A stretch of 56,851 nt of DNA from Chara braunii (GCA_003427395.1 BFEA01000921.1:285416-342266), one strand, 5' to 3'. Counted from the stretch's first letter, positions 1-10,240 are shown. A program made the numbers and translations. Notes: generated by a model not told the origin, from the letters alone.

Positions 1-314
1 TTTTTCGGTCCGACCGGCACGGGGCCGAGCAACGCGGTTCCTTTTGGTTCTCCCCTTCAAACGTAGTAGTCGGATCAGCCCCTAAGTCCGAATATTTTAT
101 TTCTTTTCGGAATTTTTTTTTCGCAGTTCTAGGATTCTGTCAGTCAGTTCTATAAATCATTTGCGGCTTGAAGTCGATTTTTTTTTCTCTCATTGATCAT
201 TTCGCACTTCAAGGGAGGTTGGGAGACCTACTGAACTTGCAAAACTCGGGATTTTATTATTTCAAATTTTTTTTGCAAAGTTCAAACTTTTTTTTTTTTT
301 TTTATATTAGTGGC
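1..314. other. Left flank, no gene recognised
   Basis: T-rich sequence with several poly(T) runs (near 113-122 and 289-303). No convincing coding potential; the short frames here are low-complexity F/L-rich. It is the DNA into which the Penelope-like element at 327 inserted. It does not resemble the last 300 bp of the 3' LTR at 12460-14214, so it is not recognisably the missing 5' LTR of the neighbouring chromovirus. Confidence 0.6.
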
Positions 315-326
315 TCTTTAAATGGG
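315..326 (+). repeat. Target-site duplication, left copy
   Basis: The 12-mer TCTTTAAATGGG occurs immediately before the left terminal repeat (315-326) and again immediately after the right terminal repeat (6129-6140). An exact 12-bp duplication bracketing a 5.8-kb unit with direct terminal repeats is strong evidence that 327-6128 is one insertion. Confidence 0.8.
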
Positions 327-599
327 AGGACAGCGTGGCGGCTGTCGAAACCGGTCGGGGTGCCATACCCACCGGCGGTGTAATAATCATTCACGTACGA
401 TTGTACTCTGTGCAATGTACTATTGGATATCCATTGTCTTTTGTGTGACTTCGTCTATATGACTTCGTCTACTTTGACTTGTGATATCTCAACTTATCTA
501 TCANGCAATGTACTATTGGATATCCATTGTCTTTTGTGTGACTTCGTCTATATGACTTCGTCTACTTTGACTTGTGATATCTCAACTTATCTATCAACC
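327..599 (+). repeat. Left terminal repeat (pseudo-LTR) of the PLE
   Basis: Matches 5947-6126 almost base for base, from AGGACAGCGTGG to TATCTATCAACC. Its apparent length of 273 bp includes a 92-bp duplicate plus one N that the right copy lacks (see 412-596). Corrected length is about 180 bp, the same as the right copy. It contains the GACAGC/GCTGTC hairpin followed by GAAA that is discussed as a hammerhead-like core in the right copy. Confidence 0.8.
412..596. other. Probable assembly artefact: 92-bp perfect duplication around a single N
   Basis: Bases 412-503 and 505-596 are identical, separated by one N at 504. The right terminal repeat at 5947-6126 has only one copy of this 92-bp segment. 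The simplest reading is two overlapping contig ends abutted with an N instead of being merged. The same signature occurs at 26010. Confidence 0.85.
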
Positions 600-819
600 T
601 TTGAAGGCCCATGTGAACCAGCTTAGAAGTTGCTGAGCGAGAGTGAACATGAAGTGTTACGATGTTATCAATGTTACGAGTGTGACACATGATACGAAGT
701 GATTGTAAGTCAAGCCACAGGAGGTTACACGATTTATCAGTGATATTCGTTACGAGGATTACGTTACCATCACTATTCAGGATTCGTTAGCGGGTGGTGT
801 AAGCTACCAACGTGACAAG
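600..819 (+). other. PLE 5' leader
   Basis: Between the left terminal repeat and the first coding region; no ORF or clear motif. Presumed untranslated leader of the PLE transcript. Confidence 0.4.
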
Positions 820-2078
820 ATGTCGAACGCGGTTATAGGGAGCACGGGCGTAACCCTGATCGGGATCGGCAATACAAAGGAAGCAGAGACCGTAGTGACA
901 TGGGACGTGATCGAGCATGAGAGGGGCGTCGAGACTACAATGAAGGCGGAAGGCATTACCAGCAACAAGATCGAACTTCAGTGCCACGCGAAGCACCACG
1001 GCGTTATGTACCAGTATGCTATGAATGCGGCGAACCTGGCCACTACAAGAATCAGTGCCCAAGGCTAATCGGGGAAAGTAGCGCTTGGCAGGCCGGTCCA
1101 CGAGGACGATCCTCATCACCAGGATACCACACAAGGAGCATCGAGCGGCGAGCGGTATCCGAGGAGCCGGGTTTGAGGAAGCAAGTTGAAGAGTTGGTTA
1201 ACTCGATAGCCAACATGAAGAGCTTTATTGACGCTGAGGAGGCGTGCAAGGCGGAGGTTGAGAAGGCAAAATCGGAGAAAGAGAAGTTGAAGCAAGAGAA
1301 AAAGGAGCAAGCACGTAAAGAGGAGGAAGAACGTTTGGAGAAGGAACGACGTGCCAAGAAGAAGGAGGTTAAGAAACGCAAAAAGGAGGAATTGAGAGAA
1401 GCGATGCGGAAAGTTTTACGTATGGAGATTAGGATGCACGTGGGTGGGATGTGCGAGGAACTACAACATCGGCTGCTCGGACAGGTTCAGAGAGGTAGTA
1501 AAGGTAAAGATAAGTTACCTAGCTATACATCTGATGTGGAGTCCTACGAATCCGGAAACAGCGATGTGGAGACTCTAAGTGAGCAGACGGGAAGATTGAA
1601 TATTGCGGAGAAGAGGAAGCGAAGCGCCGAAAAAGTAGTTGGGGATAGTCCTCCGATGGAGACCTCGACGAAACGCACTGCGAAACGAGGTTTGCTTAAC
1701 CCGAAACGGCTGCAACTGAGTTGTCGTCGCCAAGCGATGAAGAAGACCCCCAAGAAGTCACCTATTCCAAGTATTTTGAAGAAGAAGAAGAAGATCCCGG
1801 CCGAATCAGGCTCAATAGGCAAACTTCGATATGTGACGGATAATCTACGGGAATTGGGCTATCTGAATGTCGACGAGCTCAAACAAGTTTGCCGAGCTGA
1901 AGATGTCCCCTACGAGGGGAAGAAGATGGAGACCATACTGGCGATCGCGGAAAGGCGTACTCAAGTCGCCTACGGACCGGACAAGGAGGAGCGAGAACCG
2001 ATCGAAGGCATTCAACAACAGATCAAGGTGGAGGAAACCGATGAAGGGATTGACAGTGAGAAGGACGAGGAGACGTGA
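820..2078 (+). pseudogene. PLE ORF1: Arg/Asp-rich, CCHC zinc knuckle, coiled coil and SAP-like motif
   Basis: Gag-like accessory ORF of the PLE, probably nucleic-acid binding. A start ATG lies at 820, but the sensible frame is reached only by a frameshift near 830 and then crosses an in-frame TGA near 907 (likely an old CGA). That region encodes an Arg/Asp-rich tail. The open stretch 981-2078 then shows a perfect CCHC knuckle, CYECGEPGHYKNQC, at residues 13-26. A long Lys/Glu-rich coiled coil follows at about residues 70-160. Near residues 285-325 there is a SAP-like motif (LRELGYLNVDELKQVC then a GKK-containing helix). CCHC knuckles bind RNA or ssDNA and SAP motifs bind AT-rich DNA, so a role in the ribonucleoprotein or in chromatin targeting is plausible but inferred. 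It lies 112 bp upstream of the GIY-YIG ORF in the same frame. Confidence 0.65.
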
Positions 2079-2189
2079 AGTGTACATCAACTGTGGAGAA
2101 CATGCAAAGCCCTGCTATCAGTACGTAGAATTGGACAATACGATGCAGTAATAGAAGTCGTATATCGCTTTGTCGTCGTTCTCTTAGCG

Positions 2190-2564
2190 TTGCATGACCA
2201 GATCCTGTGGTTGAGGAAGTGTGTAAATTTGTGGGTTAGTCTTTACCAACGATTTGGGGTCGTAGCTTTTAACGACACCATCGGAGGAATCTATGTCCTT
2301 GCTTCGCCTATCTACCGTGCGCAATACGTGGGACAGACTAGTCGGGATGGGACTACGAGATGGAAAGAGCATATGTCCGTATGCAGAAGGGGACGGAAAC
2401 AGACACACTTGTATACATGGTGGCAAGTCTTTGGAACTGAATCATACCTACTATTACCAGTGGATATGTGTCGAACCGAAGAATTGCCAACACTTGAGCA
2501 ATTGTATATTCAACGATGGAACCCAGTTTTGAACACCAGGGGTATGAGAGGTAAAGGTAGCTAA
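2190..2564 (+). CDS. GIY-YIG endonuclease domain of the PLE
   Basis: A 124-residue open frame with the full GIY-YIG signature: GIY at 33-35, YVG at 46-48, the catalytic Arg57 in TRWKEH, and a late Glu/Asn helix in LEQLYIQRWNPVLN. GIY-YIG nucleases make the nicks that prime PLE reverse transcription. The domain lies between ORF1 (same frame) and the RT ORF (different frame, starting 56 bp later). In an intact copy it may have been fused to RT by frameshift or splicing, because permuted PLEs usually have GIY-YIG and RT in one protein. No stop codon interrupts the domain. The first ~30 residues may not be part of it. Confidence 0.8.
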   Translation: MHDQILWLRKCVNLWVSLYQRFGVVAFNDTIGGIYVLASPIYRAQYVGQTSRDGTTRWKEHMSVCRRGRKQTHLYTWWQVFGTESYLLLPVDMCRTEELPTLEQLYIQRWNPVLNTRGMRGKGS

Positions 2565-2620
2565 AAAACCAAGCAACGAAGAGGTAAGCGTGAGCGCAAC
2601 AAGCAAGCACACTCCTTGCG

Positions 2621-4948
2621 ATGCGCCACACAGTCAACGGAAGTGCTACCCGTCGCGACGTGTTTAAGACGCAGGAAGAGAAGGATTGTCTGAAGTTTAC
2701 TGTACGGACCCATCGCGGTAATTGCTGGTGCGGCGGTTGGAAACCAATCAAATCAGCTTTCGGGAATTCGGTCGTAAAAGTGAAGGGCCAAAGGAAAAAG
2801 TTATTTGAATGTAAAAAGTTGATGGAGGAGGGAGGGGTACTCAGTATCGAACAACTGCGGAGATGGGTTCCAAAAGCCGGACCCGATAAGAAATTTCTAC
2901 GGTCCCTCTTTCGGAACCCGCAGCGTATGGAAGCCCTCAAAAACTGTAACTTGGAAGCACTGACTAGATTAATGAAGGCAGCCGCTGACTTCCAGAAAGC
3001 CTCGACTACGGCCTACTTAAGGAGGATCGTGGCAAGGACAATTAAAGAAGTGTATGGGTGGAGTATCAATGCAAAGATGGTGGTGAGGTTGAAATTTGAC
3101 GATCGAATTAGGCTAGTGGATGTCAGAAAGGTAGTGAATGATGCGATTGAAGGGATGGAGATCCCGAACTGTTTGAAAGACGTTGCACGTGGTATTGTTC
3201 GGATCGTATGGGTTAAGAACCCATCCGTGGCCGACATGCTACACAATCAGCGGGCATTTGCCAGAGCAGACGTGTCGACCTGTACCTGTGCAGGTCTGCC
3301 TTACCCTAGGGTAAGCGACCACGTGCAATTCCGATTGCAGGAATTGGAGGGTGTGCATCCCCTTATTGGTAACGCTAACAACATCCCTAAGCGATCCCAG
3401 CCTGAACGCGCAAAACAGTTGGCGCAGGAGATAACGGTGGGTATTCGATCGTGGCCGAATTTCAGAGGCGATGAAATAGTGGTAAGAGGAGCTGAAGCAG
3501 CGAGGTGTATGATTACTACTTGTTCGGCGGGAAGGAAATTTCTTGATCCAGCTGAAGTCAGGAGTTTGAAGTTAACCTTGGAGGGGTTGGTATTGACCCC
3601 CTTGGACAGGAACCTTGGGGCGACTCTGGTTCTATGCCCAAAGTTGTATTTCGAAGCGATGATGAGTACGTTTGTACTATCGCCTGGCTACACTATCGTT
3701 ACTAAGATTGAAGAATGTATCCATAAGGAGATGAGAGCGGAAGCAAAATCACTAGATCTTGAGCAGTTCGTGAGGTGGGACTCAAAAGGAAAGTTTGGTG
3801 AGGCGTATGTGATACCTAAGCACAAAGACCTATTGAGGTATAGGCCGATTTGTCCTACGTTCTCAGAACCTACTGTTCGAACGTGCAGAGCTGCGGCCCG
3901 GACGCTGAATTTACTGCTGGCGACATTGCCAGCTGACTGGCACTTCAATCTCAAATCTGTGTCTGCCTTGGCACCGAGACTGGAGCAGTTCAATAAGCAG
4001 ATTCGAAGAAAAATCAACGCGCGGTCTGAACTCGTGTCTATGTCATACGACATAAAGGACATGTTCAGTAGATTACCACACGATGAGATCATCGCAGCGG
4101 TAGACTGGGCAATTGAGTATCACATGGGAAAGAGGAGATTCAAGGTACGCGTGAATACAAGAGGGAGAGGATGTACATTTGGACGGACGGTGGGTGATGA
4201 CCACCGGAGAACTGTGGACTTGGAGCATATCAGGAAGTTCGTTAGATGGGAACTCTTACACACGTATACAAGAGCCACGGGGGTCCTACTGCGGCAGGTA
4301 GTAGGGATCCCGATGGGGAAGAGTACAAGCCCACCGCTGGCTTGTCTGATGTGCGCCTTCGCGGAGTTCCGATTTCTCCGAAGTTTGGGCAGTCTGAAAC
4401 ACAATGTGTTTGGAGTTCGACTGATGGACGGTGTTAGCGTTGTAATTCTGTGTGGGGGCAGGAAGCATGTGCCAGTTGAGCAGATTCAAGAACGCTTCTA
4501 AAGCTGCTATCTGGAAAACCTGTCGCTAAAGAGGACTGATGATGGTGTGAACACGTGGGATTTCTTGGGGACAAAGATGAGCGTGGATTTGGTGTATCCT
4601 TACCTTCGATGTGTCCAGTCGTCCAAGAATGAACAGTCGCTATGGGAGAATGAATGTTTGGAGTACAAGAATGGACAGGACTACTCATCGTGGGGTAGCA
4701 AGGAACAAAAGAGTGCAGTTGTTGGCAGCTGTCTACACCGGATCGACCGAAATACGAACGAGCGAGCAGCCATCCCCATGAGGGTCCTAAGTCTGCAACG
4801 TGAGCTACGTATCAAAGATTTTCCGGGAGACTTCTTGAAACGGGTGCTGAAGCGTTTCGCGCAAGGACGAGATGAGATCTGGACATGGACGTATGATTGG
4901 TTGTATGGAGATACTCAGCGTGAGCTTCTGAAGTTCTCTCTGTTGTGA
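2621..4948 (+). pseudogene. PLE reverse transcriptase, interrupted by TAA and with a mutated catalytic motif
   Basis: An open frame runs from 2621 to a TAA at 4499-4501 and continues in the same frame to 4948, so this is one protein region with one premature stop. Visible RT landmarks: YVIPKHKDLLRYRPI (motifs 2a/3 region), motif A SYDIKDMFSRLP, motif B GIPMGKSTSPPLAC, then motif C reading RLMDGVSVVI where the family has Met/Ala-Asp-Asp. The second Asp is Gly, which should abolish polymerisation. The segment after the stop (about 133 residues) is the thumb and C-terminal region. There is no GIY-YIG after RT, which supports the permuted layout. Upstream residues 1-300 are basic and of unknown fold. 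Confidence 0.8.
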
Positions 4949-5880
4949 GGGTTCTGTTCCTGTTTTTCCTGTTTTCCTTTTCCATTTCTCTCTTTCTTTC
5001 CTTTTTCAGATCCACATGGATACAACTTTCCATGTTTTCTGAAGATTGTTGTTGATTTGATTTAAGGATCGTAGGTTTTGTGCTGTTTGTGCGATTTTGA
5101 GATGATACGGAGTCTAGGCTAGTACGGACACAGTGGGTCAGTTCCGGTCTGAAAAGCAGAAAGTAGGATTGTTGTGTTTGTTTTGTTTTCCGCAGTTTGA
5201 GTGACTAGGTTGGACTAGGAGATGTAGTGCGGCAACTGAATGTCAAATCCATGGCTGTGTTTTGGAAAGAGAAGACAGGGCTGCGGTCGGATGTGAGGAC
5301 AGGGCTACTGATATGCTTGCTTGGTTTTGCGTAAGTCAGGGTCTGTGTGAGTCATATGCAGATGCCCTGTTGGGTCTCGTAACAGCCTGGCATGAAGAGC
5401 CATGGGCTGGAACACGCGACCTTAGGTCGGTAAGCCCCACCAGGCGGCAGGTAGGGTAGATCACCGGTTTTGCGTGAGTCAGGGTTTGTACGAGTCATAT
5501 GCAGATGCCCTGTTAGGTCGGTAAGCCCCACCGGACGGCAGGTAGGGTAGATTACCGTTTTTGGACCAGTACCGATGCAGGCTAGGAAGTACCGGACTGT
5601 GGAACAGGTGGCAGGTACACTACGTCCCTTTAGGTTTCAGGCTTTGTTTGATGTGTTTGGTTGGTTTTTGTGTGAGTCAGGGTTTGAACCAGGGTCGTAG
5701 GACTCTGTAACAGGTAGGCTACAGGAACCTATATTAGTAATGATTGTACCGCTCTTGGTCTTTTCGGGTCCTACGACGTTTTATCCGCGTCCGTTTTCGG
5801 AGATGGTGGCGGGTTGACTGCGGAGGTGGGGAAGTGGCATGCTGGGTTTTGACGAGGGATAAGTAGGTGGTTATCCCCCT
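4949..5880 (+). other. PLE 3' untranslated region
   Basis: Non-coding, GT-rich, containing the tandem repeats listed at 5324-5560. Precedes the right terminal repeat. Confidence 0.5.
5324..5560 (+). repeat. Imperfect tandem repeat in the PLE 3' region
   Basis: The block TTTTGCGT(A/G)AGTCAGGGT, then GAGTCATATGCAGATGCCC, then AGGTCGGTAAGCCCCACC and GGCAGGTAGGGTAGAT occurs twice with slight divergence (from 5324 and from 5467, about 143 bp apart). A partial related copy (GTGAGTCAGGGTTTG) lies near 5675. Confidence 0.7.
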
Positions 5881-6126
5881 GAGGAGGACAGCGTGGCGGC
5901 TGTCGAAACCGGTCGGGGTGCCATACCCACCGGCGGTGTAATAAGAAGGACAGCGTGGCGGCTGTCGAAACCGGTCGGGGTGCCATACCCACCGGCGGTG
6001 TAATAATCATTCACGTACGATTGTACTGTGTGCAATGTACTATTGGATATCCATTGTCTTTTGTGTGACTTCGTCTATATGACTTCGTCTACTTTGACTT
6101 GTGATATCTCAACTTATCTATCAACC
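5879..6126 (+). repeat. Right terminal repeat of the PLE, with a 62-bp partial tandem copy and hammerhead-like core
   Basis: 5947-6126 matches the left terminal repeat. Just before it, 5885-5946 duplicates the first 62 bp. At 5879-5885 the sequence CTGAGGA fits the hammerhead CUGANGA box. It is followed by a 6-bp stem (GACAGC 5887-5892 with GCTGTC 5899-5904), GAAA at 5905-5908, and a GC-rich hairpin (ACCG with CGGT, near 5908-5938). Hammerhead ribozymes are known in PLE terminal repeats. Against it: one G (5886) is unpaired, and the residue at the cleavage position appears to be G, which is not a permitted NUH site. Confidence 0.5.
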
Positions 6127-6128
6127 AA

Positions 6129-6140
6129 TCTTTAAATGGG
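6129..6140 (+). repeat. Target-site duplication, right copy
   Basis: Exact copy of the 12-mer at 315-326, directly after the right terminal repeat. Confidence 0.8.
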
Positions 6141-6231
6141 GGATTCTCCCCACCTACCCTCCCCACCTATGTTGTTGCCCCCTCTGGCCTTACCTTCTCT
6201 ATCCATCTCCGGGTACCCCCTACGACGGCAT

Positions 6232-6365
6232 TGGTGAGTTGTCACGTCAGCAGGCCACATCAGCAGACTACCTCAGCAAGACACCCCAGCAGACCACGTC
6301 AGCAGGCCACGTCAGCCGGCCACGTCAGCCGACAGAGCAGGAAATACCACGTCAGCAGGCCCCCG
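6232..6365 (+). repeat. Degenerate 13-mer repeats in the chromovirus leader
   Basis: Eight or so imperfect copies of CACGTCAGCAGGC / CACGTCAGCCGGC lie just before the gag start. Perhaps a structured or regulatory leader; function unknown. Confidence 0.6.
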
Positions 6366-6402
6366 GCCTCGTCTATGTTGTTGCCATCACATACAGCCGT
6401 CA

Positions 6403-7921
6403 TGGACCAGAGGTCCGGAGAAGCAGACGAGGCCTGTCAGGCCCGGATGCTGGCTTGGAGTACCGAAACAAAGAAACGGGCGGATGACGCAGCAGCAGCA
6501 GCGAAGAAGAAGGCAGAGGACGCCGAACAACCACGTCTAGTGGCAATTGAACAACAACGCGAGCATGATGAAGCAGCAACAAAGGCTGCCGATGAAGAAA
6601 GACTTCAACGTCGTGAGAAGATATTTAACGGAGAGCGGACCTTGCTCACAATGGCAGCGGAATGGCGGACCGAGGCCGAGAATGGAAAGATGGAGGATTG
6701 TGAAAACAAGATCACTCTCCTCCTCTTTCGAACTCACAGACCTTCTGGCTACATGCATTACACAGCAGGAGGACATCCACAACCTCGATGACTCGCTGGC
6801 TCAAGTCCAAGACCGCCTCCGGCAGCTGGAGCAGCGACCAGTCGCCGCCCCCGATGCCAGCTCTTCCAACACCTCCGATCGCCTCGAAGCATTGGAGATG
6901 GACGTCGGCTCCCTCAAGGATGGCGCGCAATTACAGCAGGCCGCGACGCAACAGTTGGAACAACGGATCTGTGCTACCGCCAACACCTCAAGTTCGGAAC
7001 CGCGCGAGACAGCTCCAAAGTTTGACGGGCAGGAGATCTTCTGCGACTCAATGAAGACAGATCCGATTCCATGGTTCCGCAAGTTCGAGCTCACGCTGCA
7101 GCTACACAACGTCAAAGAACACAAGCACCACGCATACTTGTACTCTCGCTCAGGGGGCGCGTGCCAGGCTTGGTTGGACAATTTCTTGTCCAAGTACGGA
7201 GCGGTAGCTGCCGACTTGCACACCAAGATCAACTGGGATGATCTGAAGGCGGTGTGGCACAAGTGGTTCCAAGTCGAGCCGCCGGAGATCAAGGCTATGG
7301 ACAAGCTCATGGTCTTCGAACAAGGCACACTGCCGAGTACCGACTGGAGCGTCGAGTACCAACTGGATCGCCAAGTACCAACGCTTGCCGTCAGTCCCAG
7401 ACATCCAGATGGGCTTCAAAGCCATCTGCCACTATTTCATTTCAAGGTCCTGCCCGACATTAAGTAATGCCCTGACTCACGTCGAGGACACCTTGACGAC
7501 GACGACGAAACTTTTTGACAAGGCCGCGCAGATCATCATTACGAACAAGGAGGCTAAGAACCTGCGTTCGTCTGTAGCAGGCCCGAGCAGAGATCAGCAT
7601 CGACCAAGAGTGGCCGTGGTCGTGGCGGCAACGCCGTTTGACCAAACCAGCGAGGTTGTGTCTGCTAGTGAAGGGGACAGACTCGCAGCCGCCCGGGAAG
7701 GTGGCCGCCCCTGCAGAGGCCGACGACGCGGCAAGACGAAGACACACACCGCATCTAGCCCCGGGCCCGGCGCAACAGCTCCAGCCCCTTGGTCCCAATA
7801 TGGCATCTTCGAGCAAGCATTCAACACGCGCACGAGATTACACTATTGCCTCTGGTGCAACAACAATCTCCATGAGACACTGGCCTGCCCATTGAAAGGC
7901 AAGGGTAAACAGGGAAACTGA
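6403..7921 (+). pseudogene. Chromovirus Gag, two frameshifts
   Basis: Best start is the ATG at 6403 (MDQRSGEADEA). The N-terminal part is an Ala/Lys/Glu-rich coiled coil, then the frame shifts near 6700. The second frame (to about 7380) carries the Retrotrans_gag-type region, with PIPWFRKFELTLQL and GACQAWLDNFLSKYG. A second shift near 7380 leads into the third frame (to 7921). That frame has an Arg-rich stretch and ends with a CCHC knuckle, CLWCNNNLHETLAC (C-x2-C-x4-H-x4-C), for nucleocapsid RNA binding. The three frames join smoothly in meaning, so the breaks are mutations, not separate genes. Confidence 0.75.
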
Positions 7922-8070
7922 GCACCGCCGAGCGTGACTCGACAACACTCTCGACGCCTCCGAAACCGATTTCTTCGTAAGTAACCGGCCTTCATTCCGA
8001 GGCGCATGCGGAAGTCGATAGTCCTCCTCTTGCTTATTCGTTTGAGGACTATGCTGCCCGGCTCGTTCCT

Positions 8071-9713
8071 ATGCTGGATACTCAAGCTCAAGGACAAGAC
8101 GTGTATGCAGTTTCTTCTCTGTCCGACAACGGCGACATATCGTCTTCAAGTGGTTCTTCACGGGAATCGGTGCGAGAGTTCAACATAGAGGTATTGGACC
8201 CGCTCACGTCCGAGGACTTTGCATGGCTTCCTCTCCCGACCACGGGTGGCTTGCCGGGACCGCAATGCGCAACACTATGCGCTCATATCCACACATACTT
8301 ATCCTTCTATGCACCACCAACTTCGCTGACGGATGACGAAGTCGCGGTGGGCGACATCCTTGCGTATGTTACCAAGGTGGTCCGCGAGTTTCACACGCAG
8401 CGGTACGATGACAACAACACACCGCTCATGTATGTCCGCATCCAGGTTGGGCAAGCGTCCTGCAACGCTTTGCTAGATAGCGGCGCGTCTCGCAATTTCA
8501 TAAGCCAATCCTTTATGCAAAGGGCTGGCCTTGGCACACAAGTTCGGATTAAGGCAAACCCGATGGCGATCAAGTTGGCGGATGGGAAAACGCAGCAACT
8601 TCTCGACCGATACATCGAGGCCGTACCGGTTTATTTCGCACCTCATGCATGCGAACCGGTGACGTTCGATATTCTTGACACGGACTTCAACATCATTCTG
8701 GGAATGCCTTGGCTTGCAAGTGCGGATCACACGGTCAACTTCCACCGGCGGACTCTTAGCGTTCGCGATGCCTTCAGCGTCGAACTAGCGTGTACTATTC
8801 CTCTACCGCACCATTCGATTCGGTGCCAAGTGGTGACGGCCAAATCATTCCGGGTGACTTGCGCTTACGAGCAGCCCGAGGAGATCGGCCTATGTTTCCT
8901 ACAGACCGTCGCGGTAGCCGACGCTTCACCCACGGGCTTGTCTTCGGACCCCCGGGTGGTGCGGTTGCTGGACGAGTTCGTCGACATCTTCGAGTCACCT
9001 ACCGATGTGGTGCCGGATCGGCCGATCTCTCACGAGATCATTCTTGAGGTCGGAGCCGTGCCACTGAAAGGTTGCATCTATCAGATGAGCGAGGAGGAGC
9101 TTGAGGTCCTCCGCACAGAACTCGACCACTTGTTAGCCAAGGGCTGGATCCGCCCAAGTAGCTTCCCATATGGAGCACAAATTCTCTTCGTCCGGAAGAA
9201 CAACAAGGATCTACGATTGTGTATCGACTACCGCAAGCTCAACGCACAAACCGTCAAAAATGCGGGGCCTCTTCCTCGCATCGACGATCTTCTTGAGCGA
9301 TTGGGCGGCGCAAAGTATTTTTCTAAGTTGGATTTGAAATCGGGATATCATCTAAGTTGGATTTGAAATCGGGATATCATCAAATCTCAATCCGGCCGAA
9401 TGATCGCTACAAATCCACGTTCAAGACGTTGTACGGACATTTTGAGTGGGTGGTCATGCCTTTTGGCCTCACCAATGCCCCAACGACCTTTCAAGCGACA
9501 ATGACCAATGAGTTTCGTGCAATGTTGGACCGGTTCGTGCTGGTCTACTTAGACGATATTCTAGTCTATAGTCGGACATTGGAGGATCATCTTGGACATC
9601 TTCGATGAGTGTTGGAGATACTCCGTTGTGCCAAGTACAAGGCCAACGGCGACAAGTGCGAATTTGTCCGGCAAGAGCTGGAATACTTGGGCCATTTTGT
9701 CACACCGGAGGGC
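8071..9713 (+). pseudogene. Chromovirus Pol: aspartic protease and N-terminal RT
   Basis: Open from 8071 to 9366. The aspartic protease active site [12 protein letters not shown] is encoded near 8469-8504, with the second conserved block IILGMPWL near 8692. RT then starts with [15 protein letters not shown] and reaches motif A ([11 protein letters not shown]). There an exact 29-bp tandem duplication (9322-9350 and 9351-9379) shifts the frame. RT continues in 9357-9608 with PFGLTNAPTTFQ and the intact catalytic YLDDILVYS. It hits an in-frame TGA at 9606-9608 and continues to the foldback insertion at 9718. Confidence 0.85.
9322..9379 (+). repeat. 29-bp tandem duplication inside RT motif A
   Basis: TCTAAGTTGGATTTGAAATC and the next nine bases are repeated exactly, once at 9322-9350 and once at 9351-9379. 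Because 29 is not a multiple of three, it breaks the RT frame. Perfect identity suggests a recent event, or an assembly stutter. Confidence 0.9.
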
Positions 9714-9717
9714 ATCA

Positions 9718-10238
9718 CAACAGAAAAATTTGACAGAATTAAATATTCATTCTATTGTAAAATTATATTCTAAATTTTAAATTTTCATTCCATCTTAAAA
9801 AATGTCATTCCAATTTTAAAATTTCCCGTCTTACTTTAGAACTTTCCTTCCAAGAATGGGGTATCCCTTCTTATTTGAACTGCACGCTAGAGATGGAATG
9901 AAGGTCTGGATGAGTTCATAAAACATTTTAATTGGACTGTCATTCTACGTAAGGATTTTCAGTCATAAATAGGTTAATCCAATTTAAATTAGAAGATATT
10001 TGTTGTAGTAGAATGAAATTTTAATTAAAACATTTCATAAATTCGTCCAGACTTTCATTCCATCTTGAACAAATAGATGTAGTTGGAAGGGAAAGCTCAT
10101 ATTTAGACGGGAAATATCAAACAAAACTGGAAATTTTATAATTGGACAAACATTGGAATGATAATTTATAAATATGACGGATTTTTTTTTCATCGAATGT
10201 TTTTTCAACTTTCATTTCTCGTGGGAATTTTTCTGTTG
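9718..10238. mobile_element. 521-bp foldback/MITE insertion in the chromovirus RT-RNase H region
   Basis: AT-rich, non-coding, with 13-bp perfect terminal inverted repeats (CAACAGAAAAATT at 9718-9730, its complement at 10226-10238). The inner arms are also roughly complementary (for example GATGGAATGAAGGTCTGGATG on the left mirrors GATGGAATGAAAGTCTGGACG on the right). It is flanked by CA at 9716-9717 and 10239-10240. Removing the insertion and one CA restores the gypsy RT/RNase H frame, with ATC AGT CCG joining EGI to SPLSDK. This defines both ends and a 2-bp target duplication. Superfamily is unclear. Confidence 0.8.
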
Positions 10239-10240
10239 CA

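Larger units (their letters stand above)
327..6128 (+). mobile_element. Penelope-like element with GIY-YIG upstream of RT (Chlamys/Naiad-like arrangement)
   Basis: A 5.8-kb insertion bounded by a 12-bp target duplication and about 180-bp direct terminal repeats, the pseudo-LTR layout typical of Penelope-like elements. Inside, on the plus strand and in order, are a CCHC/coiled-coil/SAP ORF, a GIY-YIG nuclease ORF, and a reverse transcriptase. Canonical PLEs carry GIY-YIG after RT. Here it precedes RT, as in the permuted clade (Chlamys, Naiad) described from the green lineage and invertebrates. RT motif B reads GIPMGKSTSPPLAC. The copy is dead: ORF1 has a frameshift and an in-frame TGA, RT has an in-frame TAA at 4499-4501, and the second catalytic Asp of motif C is replaced by Gly. 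The intact target duplication suggests that insertion was not very old. Confidence 0.85.
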
